Shown here: in pieces, positions 29,785 to 38,243 of the stretch
Layout: each line of letters begins with the position of its first letter
Numbering within the stretch: the first letter of the stretch is position 1
DNA from: Mycobacterium seoulense
Lineage (GTDB): Bacteria; Actinomycetota; Actinomycetes; Mycobacteriales; Mycobacteriaceae
DNA: 64,000 bases
Assembly: GCF_010731595.1 (NCBI RefSeq)
Contig: NZ_AP022582.1
Span: forward strand, 2,046,001-2,110,000
Direction: 5' to 3'
Program-made: the position numbers and the translations under genes
Notes under the pieces: model-generated
The model's input: only the letters and a program-made list of their open reading frames with translations
Databases searched by the model: none
What the model was told of the DNA's origin: nothing

Positions 29785-30809
29785 CGGTGCACCTCCGAAA
29801 TCGCCTCGACCAGCAGCGGCCACTCCCGGCGCACCGCGGCCCGCAGGTAGCGCTCGTCCAAGCCGACGAACGTGTCACAGCGACGGATGGCAATCCCCCT
29901 GTCCCGCAAACTCTTTCGTATTGAAACGGCGTCGGGCATGCGGAACAGTACGAATGGCGCCCGGCCGTCGACCACCTCGGCGCCCACCGACGTCAGCCCC
30001 GCCGCCATCTCGGCACGCAGCTCCGCCAACCGCACCGCACCGGCCGCCGCTTCGGCGACCGCCTGCCGGCCGCAGCATGCCGCGATGGCCGTCAGTTGCA
30101 GCGTCCCCACCGGCCAGTGGGCGCGCCGAGCCGTCAACCGCGCCAACACCTCCGGCGCGCCCAGGGCGTAGCCCACCCGCAGGCCGGCCAGCGCCCACGT
30201 CTTGGTCAGGCTGCGCAGCACGAGCACGTCGGGCAGCGGGTCACCGGCCAGCGACTCCGGTTCGCCGGGAATGGAATCCGCGAACGCCTCGTCGATCACC
30301 AGGATCCGCCCGGGCCGGCGCAGGGCGAGCAGCTGCTCGCGGGTGTGCAATACCGACGTCGGGTTGGTCGGGTTGCCCACCACCACGAGGTCGGCGTCGT
30401 CGGGAATGGCCACCCCCGCCAAGCCGAAGGGTGGCTCGAGCACGACGTGGTGCACGGGCACTCCGGCGGCGCTCAGCGCGTCCGCCGGCTCGGTGAACGA
30501 GGGCGCGACGACGGCCGCAAGCGCCGGACGCAGGTTGGGCAACAACGCGAACCCCTCCGCCGCGCCCGCCAACGGCAGCACCTCGTCGCGGGCACGGCCA
30601 TGCCGCTCGGCGACCGCATCCTGCGCCGAGCGCACGTCTTGGCCGCTCGGGTAGCGCGCCAGATCGGTCAGCCGCGCGGCCAGCCGCCGCATCAGCCACT
30701 CGGTAGGCTGGCCGTGACGGACGTTGACGGCGAAATCCAGCATCCCGGGCGCGACGGCCTGATCACCGTGATAGCGCGCCGCAGGCGTGGTCAGGTTCAG
30801 ACTCGCCAT
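29781..30809 (-). CDS. cobC: Rv2231c-type PLP aminotransferase, putative threonine-phosphate decarboxylase CobC
   Basis: 342 residues of the fold-type I PLP family, histidinol-phosphate aminotransferase-like. Seen: [13 protein letters not shown] at the cofactor phosphate site, [13 protein letters not shown] with the substrate/cofactor Asn-Pro motif, [15 protein letters not shown], and the PLP lysine in [18 protein letters not shown]. In cobalamin synthesis this class makes aminopropanol phosphate from threonine phosphate; the call rests on context, with a RNase H/CobC-like phosphatase in the same run and cobD 2 kb away. Histidinol-phosphate aminotransferase is the alternative. Divergent from ptkA, with 81 bp between. 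Confidence 0.88.
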   Translation of the reverse strand: MASLNLTTPAARYHGDQAVAPGMLDFAVNVRHGQPTEWLMRRLAARLTDLARYPSGQDVRSAQDAVAERHGRARDEVLPLAGAAEGFALLPNLRPALAAVVAPSFTEPADALSAAGVPVHHVVLEPPFGLAGVAIPDDADLVVVGNPTNPTSVLHTREQLLALRRPGRILVIDEAFADSIPGEPESLAGDPLPDVLVLRSLTKTWALAGLRVGYALGAPEVLARLTARRAHWPVGTLQLTAIAACCGRQAVAEAAAGAVRLAELRAEMAAGLTSVGAEVVDGRAPFVLFRMPDAVSIRKSLRDRGIAIRRCDTFVGLDERYLRAAVRREWPLLVEAISEVHR

Positions 30810-30890
30810 CCGAGAAACACTAGTGGGCGGCTCGGGCGCGTGGCAGCGACACCGTCACACCCGGTCCGGACCATCGAGGACAATGGTGAG

Positions 30891-31604
30891 GTGACAGGCA
30901 CAACGTCGGCCGACCGCCCGGCCTCCCCCCGCGAAGCGTCGTCGCCGCCCGCTGCGGCGCAGCTGGTGATCTTCGACCTCGACGGCACGCTCACCGACTC
31001 CGCGGAGGGGATCGTGGCCAGCTTCCTGCACGCGCTCGACCAGGTCGGCGTCGCGGTGCCCGACGGCGACCTGGTGGCACAGATCGTGGGCCCGCCGATG
31101 GACGACACCTTCCGCACCATGCTGGGCGAGGACGCCGAGCGGGCGATCGCCGCCTTCCGCGCCGAATACGCCGACCGGGGCTGGGCGATGAACACGCTGT
31201 TCGAGGGCATCGCGCCCCTGCTGGCCGACCTGGAGGCCGCCGGTGTCCGGCTGGCCGTGGCCACCTCGAAGCTGGAACCGACGGCCCGGCGCATCCTCGC
31301 CCACTTCGGCCTCGATCAGCATTTCGAGGTGATCGCCGGGGCGAGTCCCGACGGCTCGCGCAAGACCAAGGTCGAGGTGCTCGCCCACGCGCTCGAACAG
31401 CTGCGGCCGCTGCCGGGGCGGGTGCTCATGGTCGGCGACCGCAGCCACGACGTGCACGGCGCGGCCGCCCACGGCATCGACACCGTGGTGGTGGGCTGGG
31501 GTTACGGGCGCGACGACTTCCCTGACGGGGCGACGGTGGCGGGGCCCACCATGGTGACGCACGCGGCGACCGTCGACGAACTGCGGGCGGTGCTCGGTGT
31601 CTGA
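30891..31604 (+). CDS. ptkA: HAD-family protein PtkA (protein tyrosine kinase A-like)
   Basis: About 237 residues from GTG 30891. The HAD fold is clear: motif I VIFDLDGTLTDSAEG, motif II AVATSKL, and motif III/IV in VLMVGDRSHDVHGAAAHG. The M. tuberculosis orthologue Rv2232 is reported to autophosphorylate and to phosphorylate the phosphatase PtpA, encoded directly downstream with an 8-bp overlap, as here. The M. tuberculosis protein is longer at its N-terminus; here the region upstream of 30891 is in frame but unconvincing. Plain phosphoglycolate-phosphatase-like activity is the alternative reading from sequence alone. Confidence 0.85.
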   Translation: MTGTTSADRPASPREASSPPAAAQLVIFDLDGTLTDSAEGIVASFLHALDQVGVAVPDGDLVAQIVGPPMDDTFRTMLGEDAERAIAAFRAEYADRGWAMNTLFEGIAPLLADLEAAGVRLAVATSKLEPTARRILAHFGLDQHFEVIAGASPDGSRKTKVEVLAHALEQLRPLPGRVLMVGDRSHDVHGAAAHGIDTVVVGWGYGRDDFPDGATVAGPTMVTHAATVDELRAVLGV

Positions 31605-32088
31605 GCCGCTACACGTCACGTTCGTCTGCACGGGGAACATCTGCCGGTCGGCGATGGCCGAGAAGATGTTCGCCGACCAGCTGCGCCGCCGCGGCCTGGC
31701 CGACGCGGTGCGGGTGACCAGCGCGGGCACCGGCAACTGGCACGTCGGCGAGTGCGCCGACGACCGGGCGGCCGGCGTCCTGCGCGCCCACGGCTACTCC
31801 ACCGACCACCGGGCCGCCCAGGTCGACGCCGACCATCTGGCGGCCGATCTGGTGGTGGCCCTGGGCCGCAACCATCTTCGGATGCTGCGCGAGCTGGGCG
31901 TCGACGAGGAGCGGGTGCGGATGCTGCGGTCCTTCGATCCGCGTTCGGGCGCCCACGCCCTCGACGTCGAGGATCCCTACTACGGCGACCCGCAGGACTT
32001 CGAGGACGTCTTCACCGTCATCGAGGCATCGTTGCCCGGCCTGCACGCGTGGGTCGACGATCGACTCGCCCGAAACGGATCGCCATGA
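31597..32088 (+). CDS. ptpA: low-molecular-weight protein tyrosine phosphatase PtpA
   Basis: 163 residues, the size of M. tuberculosis PtpA. The P-loop CTGNICRS starts at Cys11 (nucleophile), and the general acid is Asp126 in DVEDPYYGD. PtpA is secreted into host macrophages in pathogenic mycobacteria, where it blocks phagosome acidification via VPS33B and the V-ATPase; whether that applies in this species is inference. GTG 31597 overlaps ptkA by 8 bp and the stop overlaps the SURF1 gene by 4 bp, so all three are translationally coupled. Confidence 0.96.
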   Translation: MSEPLHVTFVCTGNICRSAMAEKMFADQLRRRGLADAVRVTSAGTGNWHVGECADDRAAGVLRAHGYSTDHRAAQVDADHLAADLVVALGRNHLRMLRELGVDEERVRMLRSFDPRSGAHALDVEDPYYGDPQDFEDVFTVIEASLPGLHAWVDDRLARNGSP

Positions 32089-32948
32089 CGCCCAGGGCGC
32101 TGCATCGGCTGGCGTTCCTGCTGCGGCCGGGCTGGATAGCGCTGGCGTTGGTGGTCATCGCCTTCACCTACCTGTGCTTCACGGTGCTCGCGCCCTGGCA
32201 GCTGGGCAAGCACAACCGGACGTCGCGGGAGAACCGCCAGATCGAGTATTCCCTCAACACCGATCCCGTCCCGCTCAAAACGCTGTTGCCGCAGCAGGAT
32301 TCGTCGGCCCCGAACGCGCAGTGGCGCCGCGTGACGGCCACCGGGCACTATCTGCCCGATGTCCAAGTGCTGGCCCGGTTGCGGGTCATCGAGGGCAAAC
32401 CGGCGTTCGAGGTGTTGGCGCCCTTCGTCGTCGACGATGGGCCGACCGTGCTGGTCGACCGAGGGTACGTGCGGCCCGAGGAGGGCTCCCATGTCCCGCC
32501 GATCCCCCGTCCGCCCCAGAACACCGTCACCGTCACCGCGCGGCTGCGCGATTCCGAGCCCGTGGCCCCGGGCAAGGAGCCGCTCGCCCAAGACGGTGTG
32601 CAGCAGGTGTATTCGATCAACACCGGACAGGTCGCGGCGCTGACCAAGGTGCCGCTGGCCGGGTCGTATCTGCAGTTGACCGAGGACCAGCCCGGCGGGC
32701 TAGGCGTGATCGGGGTGCCGCACCTGGACGCCGGGCCGTTCCTGTCCTACGGCATCCAGTGGATTTCCTTCGGCATCGTCGCCCCGCTCGGATTGGGTTA
32801 CTTCGCGTACTCCGAGATCCGCGCCCGCCGCCGGGAAAAGGAGCAGCGGCAGGCCGCGGCCGGCGCGGCCACAGCGGCCCCGGACGCCCCGCCGGCGCCG
32901 ACGACCGTGGAGGCCAAGCTCGCCGACCGCTACGGCCGCCGCCGGTAG
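32085..32948 (+). CDS. SURF1 family cytochrome oxidase biogenesis protein
   Basis: 287 residues. SURF1 topology is evident: an N-terminal transmembrane helix (PGWIALALVVIAFTYLCFTVL), the APWQLGKH segment, a periplasmic domain with WRRVTATGHYLPDVQVLARLR and VLVDRGYVRPEEG, and a C-terminal helix (SYGIQWISFGIVAPLGLGYFAYSEI). SURF1 assists heme insertion into aa3-type cytochrome oxidase. A basic, Ala/Pro-rich C-terminal tail follows. Start ATG 32085 overlaps ptpA. It is convergent with cobD, the two coding regions overlapping by 19 bp. Confidence 0.92.
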   Translation: MTPRALHRLAFLLRPGWIALALVVIAFTYLCFTVLAPWQLGKHNRTSRENRQIEYSLNTDPVPLKTLLPQQDSSAPNAQWRRVTATGHYLPDVQVLARLRVIEGKPAFEVLAPFVVDDGPTVLVDRGYVRPEEGSHVPPIPRPPQNTVTVTARLRDSEPVAPGKEPLAQDGVQQVYSINTGQVAALTKVPLAGSYLQLTEDQPGGLGVIGVPHLDAGPFLSYGIQWISFGIVAPLGLGYFAYSEIRARRREKEQRQAAAGAATAAPDAPPAPTTVEAKLADRYGRRR

Positions 32949-33874
32949 CTCAACAATCCCGCCAGCACCGCCGCGCCCGCCTGCACCATGCGCGACAGCG
33001 CCACCGCGCGGCGCAGGTCGGCCACCGTCGGCTCGTGGCCGTCGCCCAATGTGGGCCGGATCTGCAGCTCGTGGCGGTACTGGGTGGGCCCGCCCAGCCG
33101 CACGCTCAACGCCCCGGCGAAGGCCGCCTCGACGACACCGGCGTTGGGGCTGGGGTGACGGGCGGCGTCACGACGCCAGGCCCGCACCGCGCCCGAGGGT
33201 GACCCGCTGACGAAGGGGGCGCACATCACCACCAGCGCCGCCGTCACCCGCGCGGCCACATAGTTGGCCGCGTCATCCAATTTCGCTGCGGCCCAACCGA
33301 ATCGGGCATAGCGCGCCGACCGATAGCCGATCATCGAGTCCAACGTGTTGATGCCGCGGTACGCCAGCACCCCCGGCGCCCCGCCCACGGCCGCGCACAG
33401 CAGCGGCGCCACCTCGGCGTCGGACGTGTTTTCCGCGACCGATTCCAGCGACGCGCGCGTCAACCCGGCGCCGTCCAGCCAGGCCGGGTCGCGCCCGCAC
33501 AGCGACGGCAGCAGCCGGCGCGCGGCCTCGATGTCTTCGCGCTCCAGCAGTTCCGACATGGCCAGGCCGGTCCGCGCCAACGTGGTTCCGCCCACCGAAG
33601 CCCAGGTGGCGGCGGCGGTGGCGGCGATCGAAGCGGGCGGGCCGCCGCGTCCGGCGGCCCGTTGCAGGGCCGCGCCGAGCAAGGCCGCCGCCCCGACCAG
33701 CACGCCGACGTGCACCGCCCCCGCGGCCCGGCTGTCGCGGTAGGTCACCCGCTCCAACCAGGCGGCGGCGCGGCCGAACGCCGCGACCGGATGCCCCCTC
33801 GCCGGGTCGCCCAGCGCGACGTCGGCCAGGTAGCCGGCCAGCACGCCGGGGAGCCTGGTCCGCGTCGCAACCAC
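32930..33874 (-). CDS. cobD: adenosylcobinamide-phosphate synthase CobD/CbiB
   Basis: 314 residues. Membrane enzyme that condenses adenosylcobyric acid with aminopropanol (phosphate) in cobalamin synthesis. Signature segments are [34 protein letters not shown]-like [57 protein letters not shown], and [25 protein letters not shown], each present in shortened form across the protein with several hydrophobic stretches. GTG start at 33874. Its substrate aminopropanol phosphate would come from the cobC product encoded 2 kb away. Confidence 0.95.
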   Translation of the reverse strand: MVATRTRLPGVLAGYLADVALGDPARGHPVAAFGRAAAWLERVTYRDSRAAGAVHVGVLVGAAALLGAALQRAAGRGGPPASIAATAAATWASVGGTTLARTGLAMSELLEREDIEAARRLLPSLCGRDPAWLDGAGLTRASLESVAENTSDAEVAPLLCAAVGGAPGVLAYRGINTLDSMIGYRSARYARFGWAAAKLDDAANYVAARVTAALVVMCAPFVSGSPSGAVRAWRRDAARHPSPNAGVVEAAFAGALSVRLGGPTQYRHELQIRPTLGDGHEPTVADLRRAVALSRMVQAGAAVLAGLLSYRRRP

Positions 33875-33909
33875 CCCGGCAGCGTCTCACACGTGGTTCA
33901 CTCGAGGAC

Positions 33910-34740
33910 ATGGCGTCGTCCGCGATGAAGCGGCCCGCGACCCGGGTCGCCGACCTGCTCAACCCGGCGGCGCTGTTGTTGCCGGCCGCGAACGTGATCA
34001 TGCAGTTGTCCATGCCCGGCGTCGGTTATGGCGTGCTGGAGAGCCCGGTGGACAGCGGCAACGTCTACAAGCATCCGTTCAAACGGGCCCGCACCACCGG
34101 AACCTACCTGGCGGTCGCCACCATCGGGACCGAGTCCGATCGCGCGTTGATCCGCGCCGCCGTGGACACCGCGCACCGGCAGGTCCGTTCCACGCCGTCA
34201 AGCCCGGTGTCCTACAACGCCTTCGACCCCAAGCTGCAGCTCTGGGTGGCGTCGTGCCTGTACCGCTATTTCGTCGACCAGCACGAGTTCCTGCACGGCC
34301 CGCTCGACGACACCACCGCCGACGCCGTCTATCTCGACGCCGCGCGGCTGGCCACCACGCTGCAGGTGCCCGAACGGATGTGGCCGCCGGACCGGGCGGC
34401 ATTCGGCGAGTACTGGAAGCGCTCGCTCGACGAGCTGCGCATCGACCCGCCGGTGCGAGCGCATCTGCGCGGCGTGGCGTCGCTGGCGTTCTTGCCGTGG
34501 CCGTTGCGGATCCTCGCCGGCCGGTTCAACCTGTTCGCGACGACCGGGTTCTTGGCTCCGGAGTTTCGCGCGTTGATGCAGCTCGACTGGTCGCCGGGCC
34601 AACAGCGCCGGTTCGAGTGGCTGCTGTCCGCGCTGCGGCTGGCCGACCTCTTCCTGCCGCACGGGATCTGGCTCCTCGGTTACCAGGTTTACCTGTGGGA
34701 CATGCGTTTTCGCACCCGACGCGGTTGGCGGATCGTCTAG
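33910..34740 (+). CDS. oxygenase MpaB family (DUF2236) protein
   Basis: 276 residues of the DUF2236/MpaB family, heme-containing latex-clearing-like proteins of actinobacteria. Conserved landmarks: [38 protein letters not shown] with the family TxxY motif, and [19 protein letters not shown] followed by histidine-containing [10 protein letters not shown]. Corresponds to Rv2237. Members cleave polyisoprene or unknown lipids; substrate here unknown. It is divergent from cobD by 35 bp and its stop overlaps that of the convergent epoxide hydrolase gene. Confidence 0.85.
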   Translation: MASSAMKRPATRVADLLNPAALLLPAANVIMQLSMPGVGYGVLESPVDSGNVYKHPFKRARTTGTYLAVATIGTESDRALIRAAVDTAHRQVRSTPSSPVSYNAFDPKLQLWVASCLYRYFVDQHEFLHGPLDDTTADAVYLDAARLATTLQVPERMWPPDRAAFGEYWKRSLDELRIDPPVRAHLRGVASLAFLPWPLRILAGRFNLFATTGFLAPEFRALMQLDWSPGQQRRFEWLLSALRLADLFLPHGIWLLGYQVYLWDMRFRTRRGWRIV

Positions 34741-35873
34741 GACCGCACCGTCGCGAAGAACGCGCGGACGTCCTCGACGAACAGCTCCGGTTGCTCGAAC
34801 GCGGCGAAGTGCCCACCGCGCGGCATGGCTGTCCAGTGCGTGATGTTGTAGACCGGCTCGCACCAGCTCCTCGGCGCCTTCAGCAGCTCGCCCGGGAAAG
34901 CCGCCACGCCCGTGGGCAATTCGACGCGGTCCAGCTGGCCCCACACCCTGAAGCTCTCCCAGTACAGGCGGGCCGAGGACGCGCCGGTGTCGGTCACCCA
35001 ATAGACCATCACGTTGTCCAGCAGCTCGTCGCGGGTGAACACGTTCTCGGGATGGCCGTCGCAATCGGCCCACGCCCAGAACTTCTCGACGATCCACGCC
35101 AGCTGCCCCACCGGCGAATCGGCCAGCCCGTAGCCCAGGGTCTGCGGCCGGGTGGACTGCTGCTTGGAATAGCCGGTGCCCCACTTCCGGTGGTCGGCCA
35201 GCGCGGCCATTGCCCGCAGCTCTTCCTCGGTCGGGTTCTTAAGGGACTCCGGCGTGGGCCGCCCGATCGGCATGTTGAGGTGGATCGCCGCGCAGTGGCC
35301 CTCGTTTCGCCCGATCTGCGTGGTCACCGCGGCGCCCCAGTCGCCGCCCTGGGCGCCGTAGCGGTCGTAGCCCAGGCGCAGCATCAACGTCTCCCAGGCC
35401 GCGGCGACCTTCTCCACACCCCAGCCCGTGCGCGTCGGCTTGCCGGAAAACCCGTATCCCGGCAGCGACGGGCAGACCACGTGGAAGGCGTCCTCGGCGC
35501 GCCCGGACGCCGGGTTCGTCAGCGGCTCGATCACCTTGTGGAACTCCACGATCGAGCCGGGCCAGCCGTGGGTGATCAGCAGCGGGAAGGCGCCCTCATG
35601 CGGCGAGCGCTGGTGGATGAAATGAACGTCCAGCCCGTCGATCTCGGTAACGAACTGGTCGAAGCGGTTCAGCGCGGCCTCGCGTGAGCGCCAGTCGTAC
35701 TCACCGGCCCAATAGGCGGCCAGCTCGCGGGTGTAGGCCAGCGGCATGCCCTGGCTCCAGTCGTCCACGCATTCGGCATCCGGCCAGCGGGTACGGGCGA
35801 GCCGCGCCCGCAGGTCGTCGAGCACCTCGTCCGGGACGTCGATACGAAAAGGTTCCACGGGTTCACCATCCAT
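34737..35873 (-). CDS. epoxide hydrolase (EHN-type alpha/beta hydrolase)
   Basis: 378 residues. The N-terminal EHN domain reads [18 protein letters not shown] and [18 protein letters not shown]; the alpha/beta-hydrolase core has the oxyanion motif [26 protein letters not shown], the nucleophile aspartate in [11 protein letters not shown], and a C-terminal catalytic histidine in [12 protein letters not shown]. Microsomal-type epoxide hydrolases open epoxides to diols. ATG 35873 gives the family start; the upstream frame lacks homology. A truncated copy of the same gene lies at 42.4-42.6 kb, 6.7 kb away on the same strand. Confidence 0.92.
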   Translation of the reverse strand: MDGEPVEPFRIDVPDEVLDDLRARLARTRWPDAECVDDWSQGMPLAYTRELAAYWAGEYDWRSREAALNRFDQFVTEIDGLDVHFIHQRSPHEGAFPLLITHGWPGSIVEFHKVIEPLTNPASGRAEDAFHVVCPSLPGYGFSGKPTRTGWGVEKVAAAWETLMLRLGYDRYGAQGGDWGAAVTTQIGRNEGHCAAIHLNMPIGRPTPESLKNPTEEELRAMAALADHRKWGTGYSKQQSTRPQTLGYGLADSPVGQLAWIVEKFWAWADCDGHPENVFTRDELLDNVMVYWVTDTGASSARLYWESFRVWGQLDRVELPTGVAAFPGELLKAPRSWCEPVYNITHWTAMPRGGHFAAFEQPELFVEDVRAFFATVRS

Positions 35874-35916
35874 GCCCCCGAGGCTGCCACACGATCGTGC
35901 TGGCGTCGCGAGCTTT

Positions 35917-35958
35917 AACGCCACCGCGAAAATCGACACAAAGATTCGCGGTGGCGTT
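35917..35958 (-). terminator. perfect palindrome, terminator-like, of a repeated type
   Basis: 14-bp perfect inverted repeat AACGCCACCGCGAA / TTCGCGGTGGCGTT with a 14-base loop, between the DUF1330 stop and the epoxide hydrolase start. The left flank and arm resemble an element at 47944-47991. It probably ends transcription of the cupin-DUF1330 unit. Confidence 0.5.
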
Positions 35959-36014
35959 TTCCCCCGCAAACGGGGGTGCCCCCAGCCCGCAGCCCCAAGC
36001 GGGTGTTCGACCGG

Positions 36015-36407
36015 CTAGCTGAATTGCTCGGCGGCCATCCAGCTCGACGTCGCGATCAGATCGCCGCGGTCAAGGGCTGCGGCGCGGTGCTCGTGCACCC
36101 TGGCGTACTCCGGGGAGGTGACCATCTCCAAAAAGGCTGCCGGCGTGGGGTATTCGACGATCAGGATCGCATCCCACCATGGTTCCCGGCCGTCGCCGAT
36201 GACGACGCCCGGAGACGTGCCGCCGTAGCGGATCTTGGCGCCGACGCGATCCAGGTGTGGCGCGACTTCCGCCCCGTATTGCAGATAACGATCCAGGCCG
36301 CCGGGCTTCTTGAACTGCAACAGGTTGACCATCACGACCGGAGCGTCGGCCGGTCGCGCCGCCAGGGCGGCCACCTGCTCGGGGGTGGTCTCTACCGAAG
36401 TGCTCAT
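36015..36407 (-). CDS. DUF1330 domain protein
   Basis: 130 residues, a small ferredoxin-like alpha/beta dimeric-barrel protein. DUF1330 features are seen: VVMVNLLQFKKPGGLDRYLQY, the RYGG strand, WDAILIVEYPTPAAFLEMVTSPEYARVHEHRAAAL. AAGGAG precedes ATG 36407 by six bases. It lies 43 bp after the cupin gene, same strand, and is probably cotranscribed from the operator-bearing promoter at 37.1 kb. Function unknown; such proteins often accompany catabolic enzymes. Confidence 0.85.
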   Translation of the reverse strand: MSTSVETTPEQVAALAARPADAPVVMVNLLQFKKPGGLDRYLQYGAEVAPHLDRVGAKIRYGGTSPGVVIGDGREPWWDAILIVEYPTPAAFLEMVTSPEYARVHEHRAAALDRGDLIATSSWMAAEQFS

Positions 36408-36450
36408 GCGAATCTCCTTGTCTTTGCGTGCTGTATGAGGACCGCGCGCA

Positions 36451-37011
36451 TCATGCCTGCTTCGCCATCAAGCCGGCGGCTCCGCCGCCGATGTAGTTGA
36501 CCGGTCCCGCCTGTTGCGCCTCGGCGATCAACGGGGTCAGGTGACGGATCATCACCGCGTCCAGGACCGAGTGGAACTGACCGTCCTCGGTGAAGTTGAT
36601 GTTGGCTCCCTCGACGCGGATGAAGACGACCGTGTCCTCGGTGTTGGACTCGGGGCAGACGAAGGTGTGTACCGATCCGGCGGGCTCGTACAGGTAGGAA
36701 CCGGCGGTCTGTGGCTGGTCGGGGTACTCGAGGTAATACCAGCGACCCGCAAGGGTGTAGGCCTCGGCGACACCGGTGTGGTAGTGCACGGGTAGCTGCG
36801 CTCCCGGGCTGAGAACGGCCAGCACCACCCAGCATCCGGCCTCGAGATCGAGCCGAAGCGGCTTGAAATGCACTCCGGGCGCCAGCGCGTCGCGTAGCAG
36901 GGGGTTGTCGGACTCGTTGACCGTCAGCAGCTCACCCTGCGGCAGCGCGGTCAGCGGCAGCGGGGAGCCGGAACTTGTCTTGGCTGAGGTTGGTTCGGCG
37001 GCGAGCGTCAT
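36451..37011 (-). CDS. cupin protein, 2,4'-dihydroxyacetophenone dioxygenase-like
   Basis: 186 residues. The cupin fold carries a metal site: histidines and glutamate in LPVHYHTGVAEAYTLAGRWYY (H-x-H and E), and the second-motif histidine in AGSVHTFVCPE. The overall layout, with YLYEPAGSVHTF, resembles 2,4'-dihydroxyacetophenone dioxygenases and related ketone-cleaving or acetylacetone-type cupins. GGAAAG precedes ATG 37011. It is divergent from the AraC gene; operator A lies 95 bp upstream. Substrate not determined. Confidence 0.8.
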   Translation of the reverse strand: MTLAAEPTSAKTSSGSPLPLTALPQGELLTVNESDNPLLRDALAPGVHFKPLRLDLEAGCWVVLAVLSPGAQLPVHYHTGVAEAYTLAGRWYYLEYPDQPQTAGSYLYEPAGSVHTFVCPESNTEDTVVFIRVEGANINFTEDGQFHSVLDAVMIRHLTPLIAEAQQAGPVNYIGGGAAGLMAKQA

Positions 37012-37106
37012 TGTCTTTCCTTGGGCTGCAGTGACTTCCCCAGTTCGGTGGAAGGGCGGTGTTTTCACCGCCAGCTCTAGAATGCCGGTCGTGCACGTTC
37101 CCGGTC

Positions 37107-37143
37107 TTGACCCTTGAAGACAAGCTTTTGGCTTTTCAGGACA
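37107..37143 (+). promoter_or_regulatory. operator A (tandem TTGRC-N7-GACA repeat), cupin/araC intergenic
   Basis: Two 16-bp direct repeats, TTGACCCTTGAAGACA and TTGGCTTTTCAGGACA, 5 bp apart (21-bp phase). It is 95 bp before the cupin start and 31 bp before the araC start. Same structure as 39730, 40960 and 42380. Confidence 0.75.
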
Positions 37144-37174
37144 TATCACCCGTCGGCGGCTAGCGTCTCGGGAT

Positions 37175-38200
37175 ATGTCGGTGGTGCGCGGCACGGCGCT
37201 GTCAAACTATCCGGAACTGGTCACCGATTTGGGCGGTGACCCGGAACGGTTGCTGCGCCGCGCGGGAATTCGGCCAACGGACATCGGCAAATACGAGGTG
37301 TTCGTGCCCCTGCGGGGAGTTGTTTTGGCGCTGGAGTCGGCCGCCGAAGAAACCGAAACACCGGATTTCGGCCGCCGCCTGGCTCAGCGACAGGGCATCG
37401 AGATCCTCGGCCCGGTGGGGGTGGCGGCCCGCACGGCGGCCACCGTGGGTGATGCGATGGCGATCTTCGGTACGTTCTTGGCCGCCTACAGCCCGGCCCT
37501 GTCGGTTCACGCGGCGCCGCTGCCGGACCGGCCCGAGCGCTCCTTTATGGAGTTCCAGATTCTCATGGAGCGGTTGCCGTCCGCTATCCAAAGTGTTGAG
37601 CTGTCCCTCGGCGTGATCCTGAAGGTGTTGCGGCTACTGCTCGGCGGGCAGTACTGCCCGCTGTCGGTGCACGTGCCCCACGAGCCGGTCACCCCCGCCG
37701 CGCAGTACCGTGAATACTTCGGGTGCAGGCCGTATTTCGCCGAGCCTGCCACCGGGTTCACCCTTCGAACCGCCGACTTGAGCGGCTCGCTTCGTCACGA
37801 CGAGCTGGCTCACCGCGCCATGGTCGAGTACCTCAGCACCCTGATCGGCCGGCGAGGCCCGGACATCAGCCAGTCGGTCCGCACCATTGCACGACAGCTG
37901 CTGCCCGCCGGCGCCGCCAAACTCGAGGTGATCGCTGCGCAGTTCAACGTCCATCCCAAGACGCTGCAGCGCAGGTTGGCCGACGAGGGCACAACGTTTT
38001 TCGAGGTGATCGACGATTTGCGGCGCGACACCGCCGAACACTACCTGCGCGACACCGACATCAACCTGTCGCACCTGACACGGGAACTCGGCTACACCGA
38101 GCAGAGCGTGCTGACCCGCTCGTGCAAACGCTGGTTCGGAATCGGGCCGGCGGCCTACCGGCGTGCGCTACGCTCCCGCAGACGTCCCGCGATCTCCTGA
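37175..38200 (+). CDS. AraC family transcriptional regulator (VirS/OruR-like)
   Basis: 341 residues. N-terminal ~200 residues form the Arabinose-binding_2-type sensor domain of the OruR/VirS group (LVTDLGGDPERLLRRAGI at the start, CPLSVHVPHEPVTP midway). The C-terminal AraC DNA-binding domain has two helix-turn-helices: LEVIAAQFNVHPKTLQRRLADEG (about 249-271) and INLSHLTRELGYTEQSVLTRSCKRWFG (about 297-323). AraC proteins of this type bind tandem direct repeats about two helical turns apart, which fits operator A in its own promoter and three further copies in the cluster. It is likely the regulator of the region. Confidence 0.92.
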   Translation: MSVVRGTALSNYPELVTDLGGDPERLLRRAGIRPTDIGKYEVFVPLRGVVLALESAAEETETPDFGRRLAQRQGIEILGPVGVAARTAATVGDAMAIFGTFLAAYSPALSVHAAPLPDRPERSFMEFQILMERLPSAIQSVELSLGVILKVLRLLLGGQYCPLSVHVPHEPVTPAAQYREYFGCRPYFAEPATGFTLRTADLSGSLRHDELAHRAMVEYLSTLIGRRGPDISQSVRTIARQLLPAGAAKLEVIAAQFNVHPKTLQRRLADEGTTFFEVIDDLRRDTAEHYLRDTDINLSHLTRELGYTEQSVLTRSCKRWFGIGPAAYRRALRSRRRPAIS

Positions 38201-38243
38201 TCGCACGACTGATCCCGCGGTTCGGCGACCTGGTGCGTGGTCA

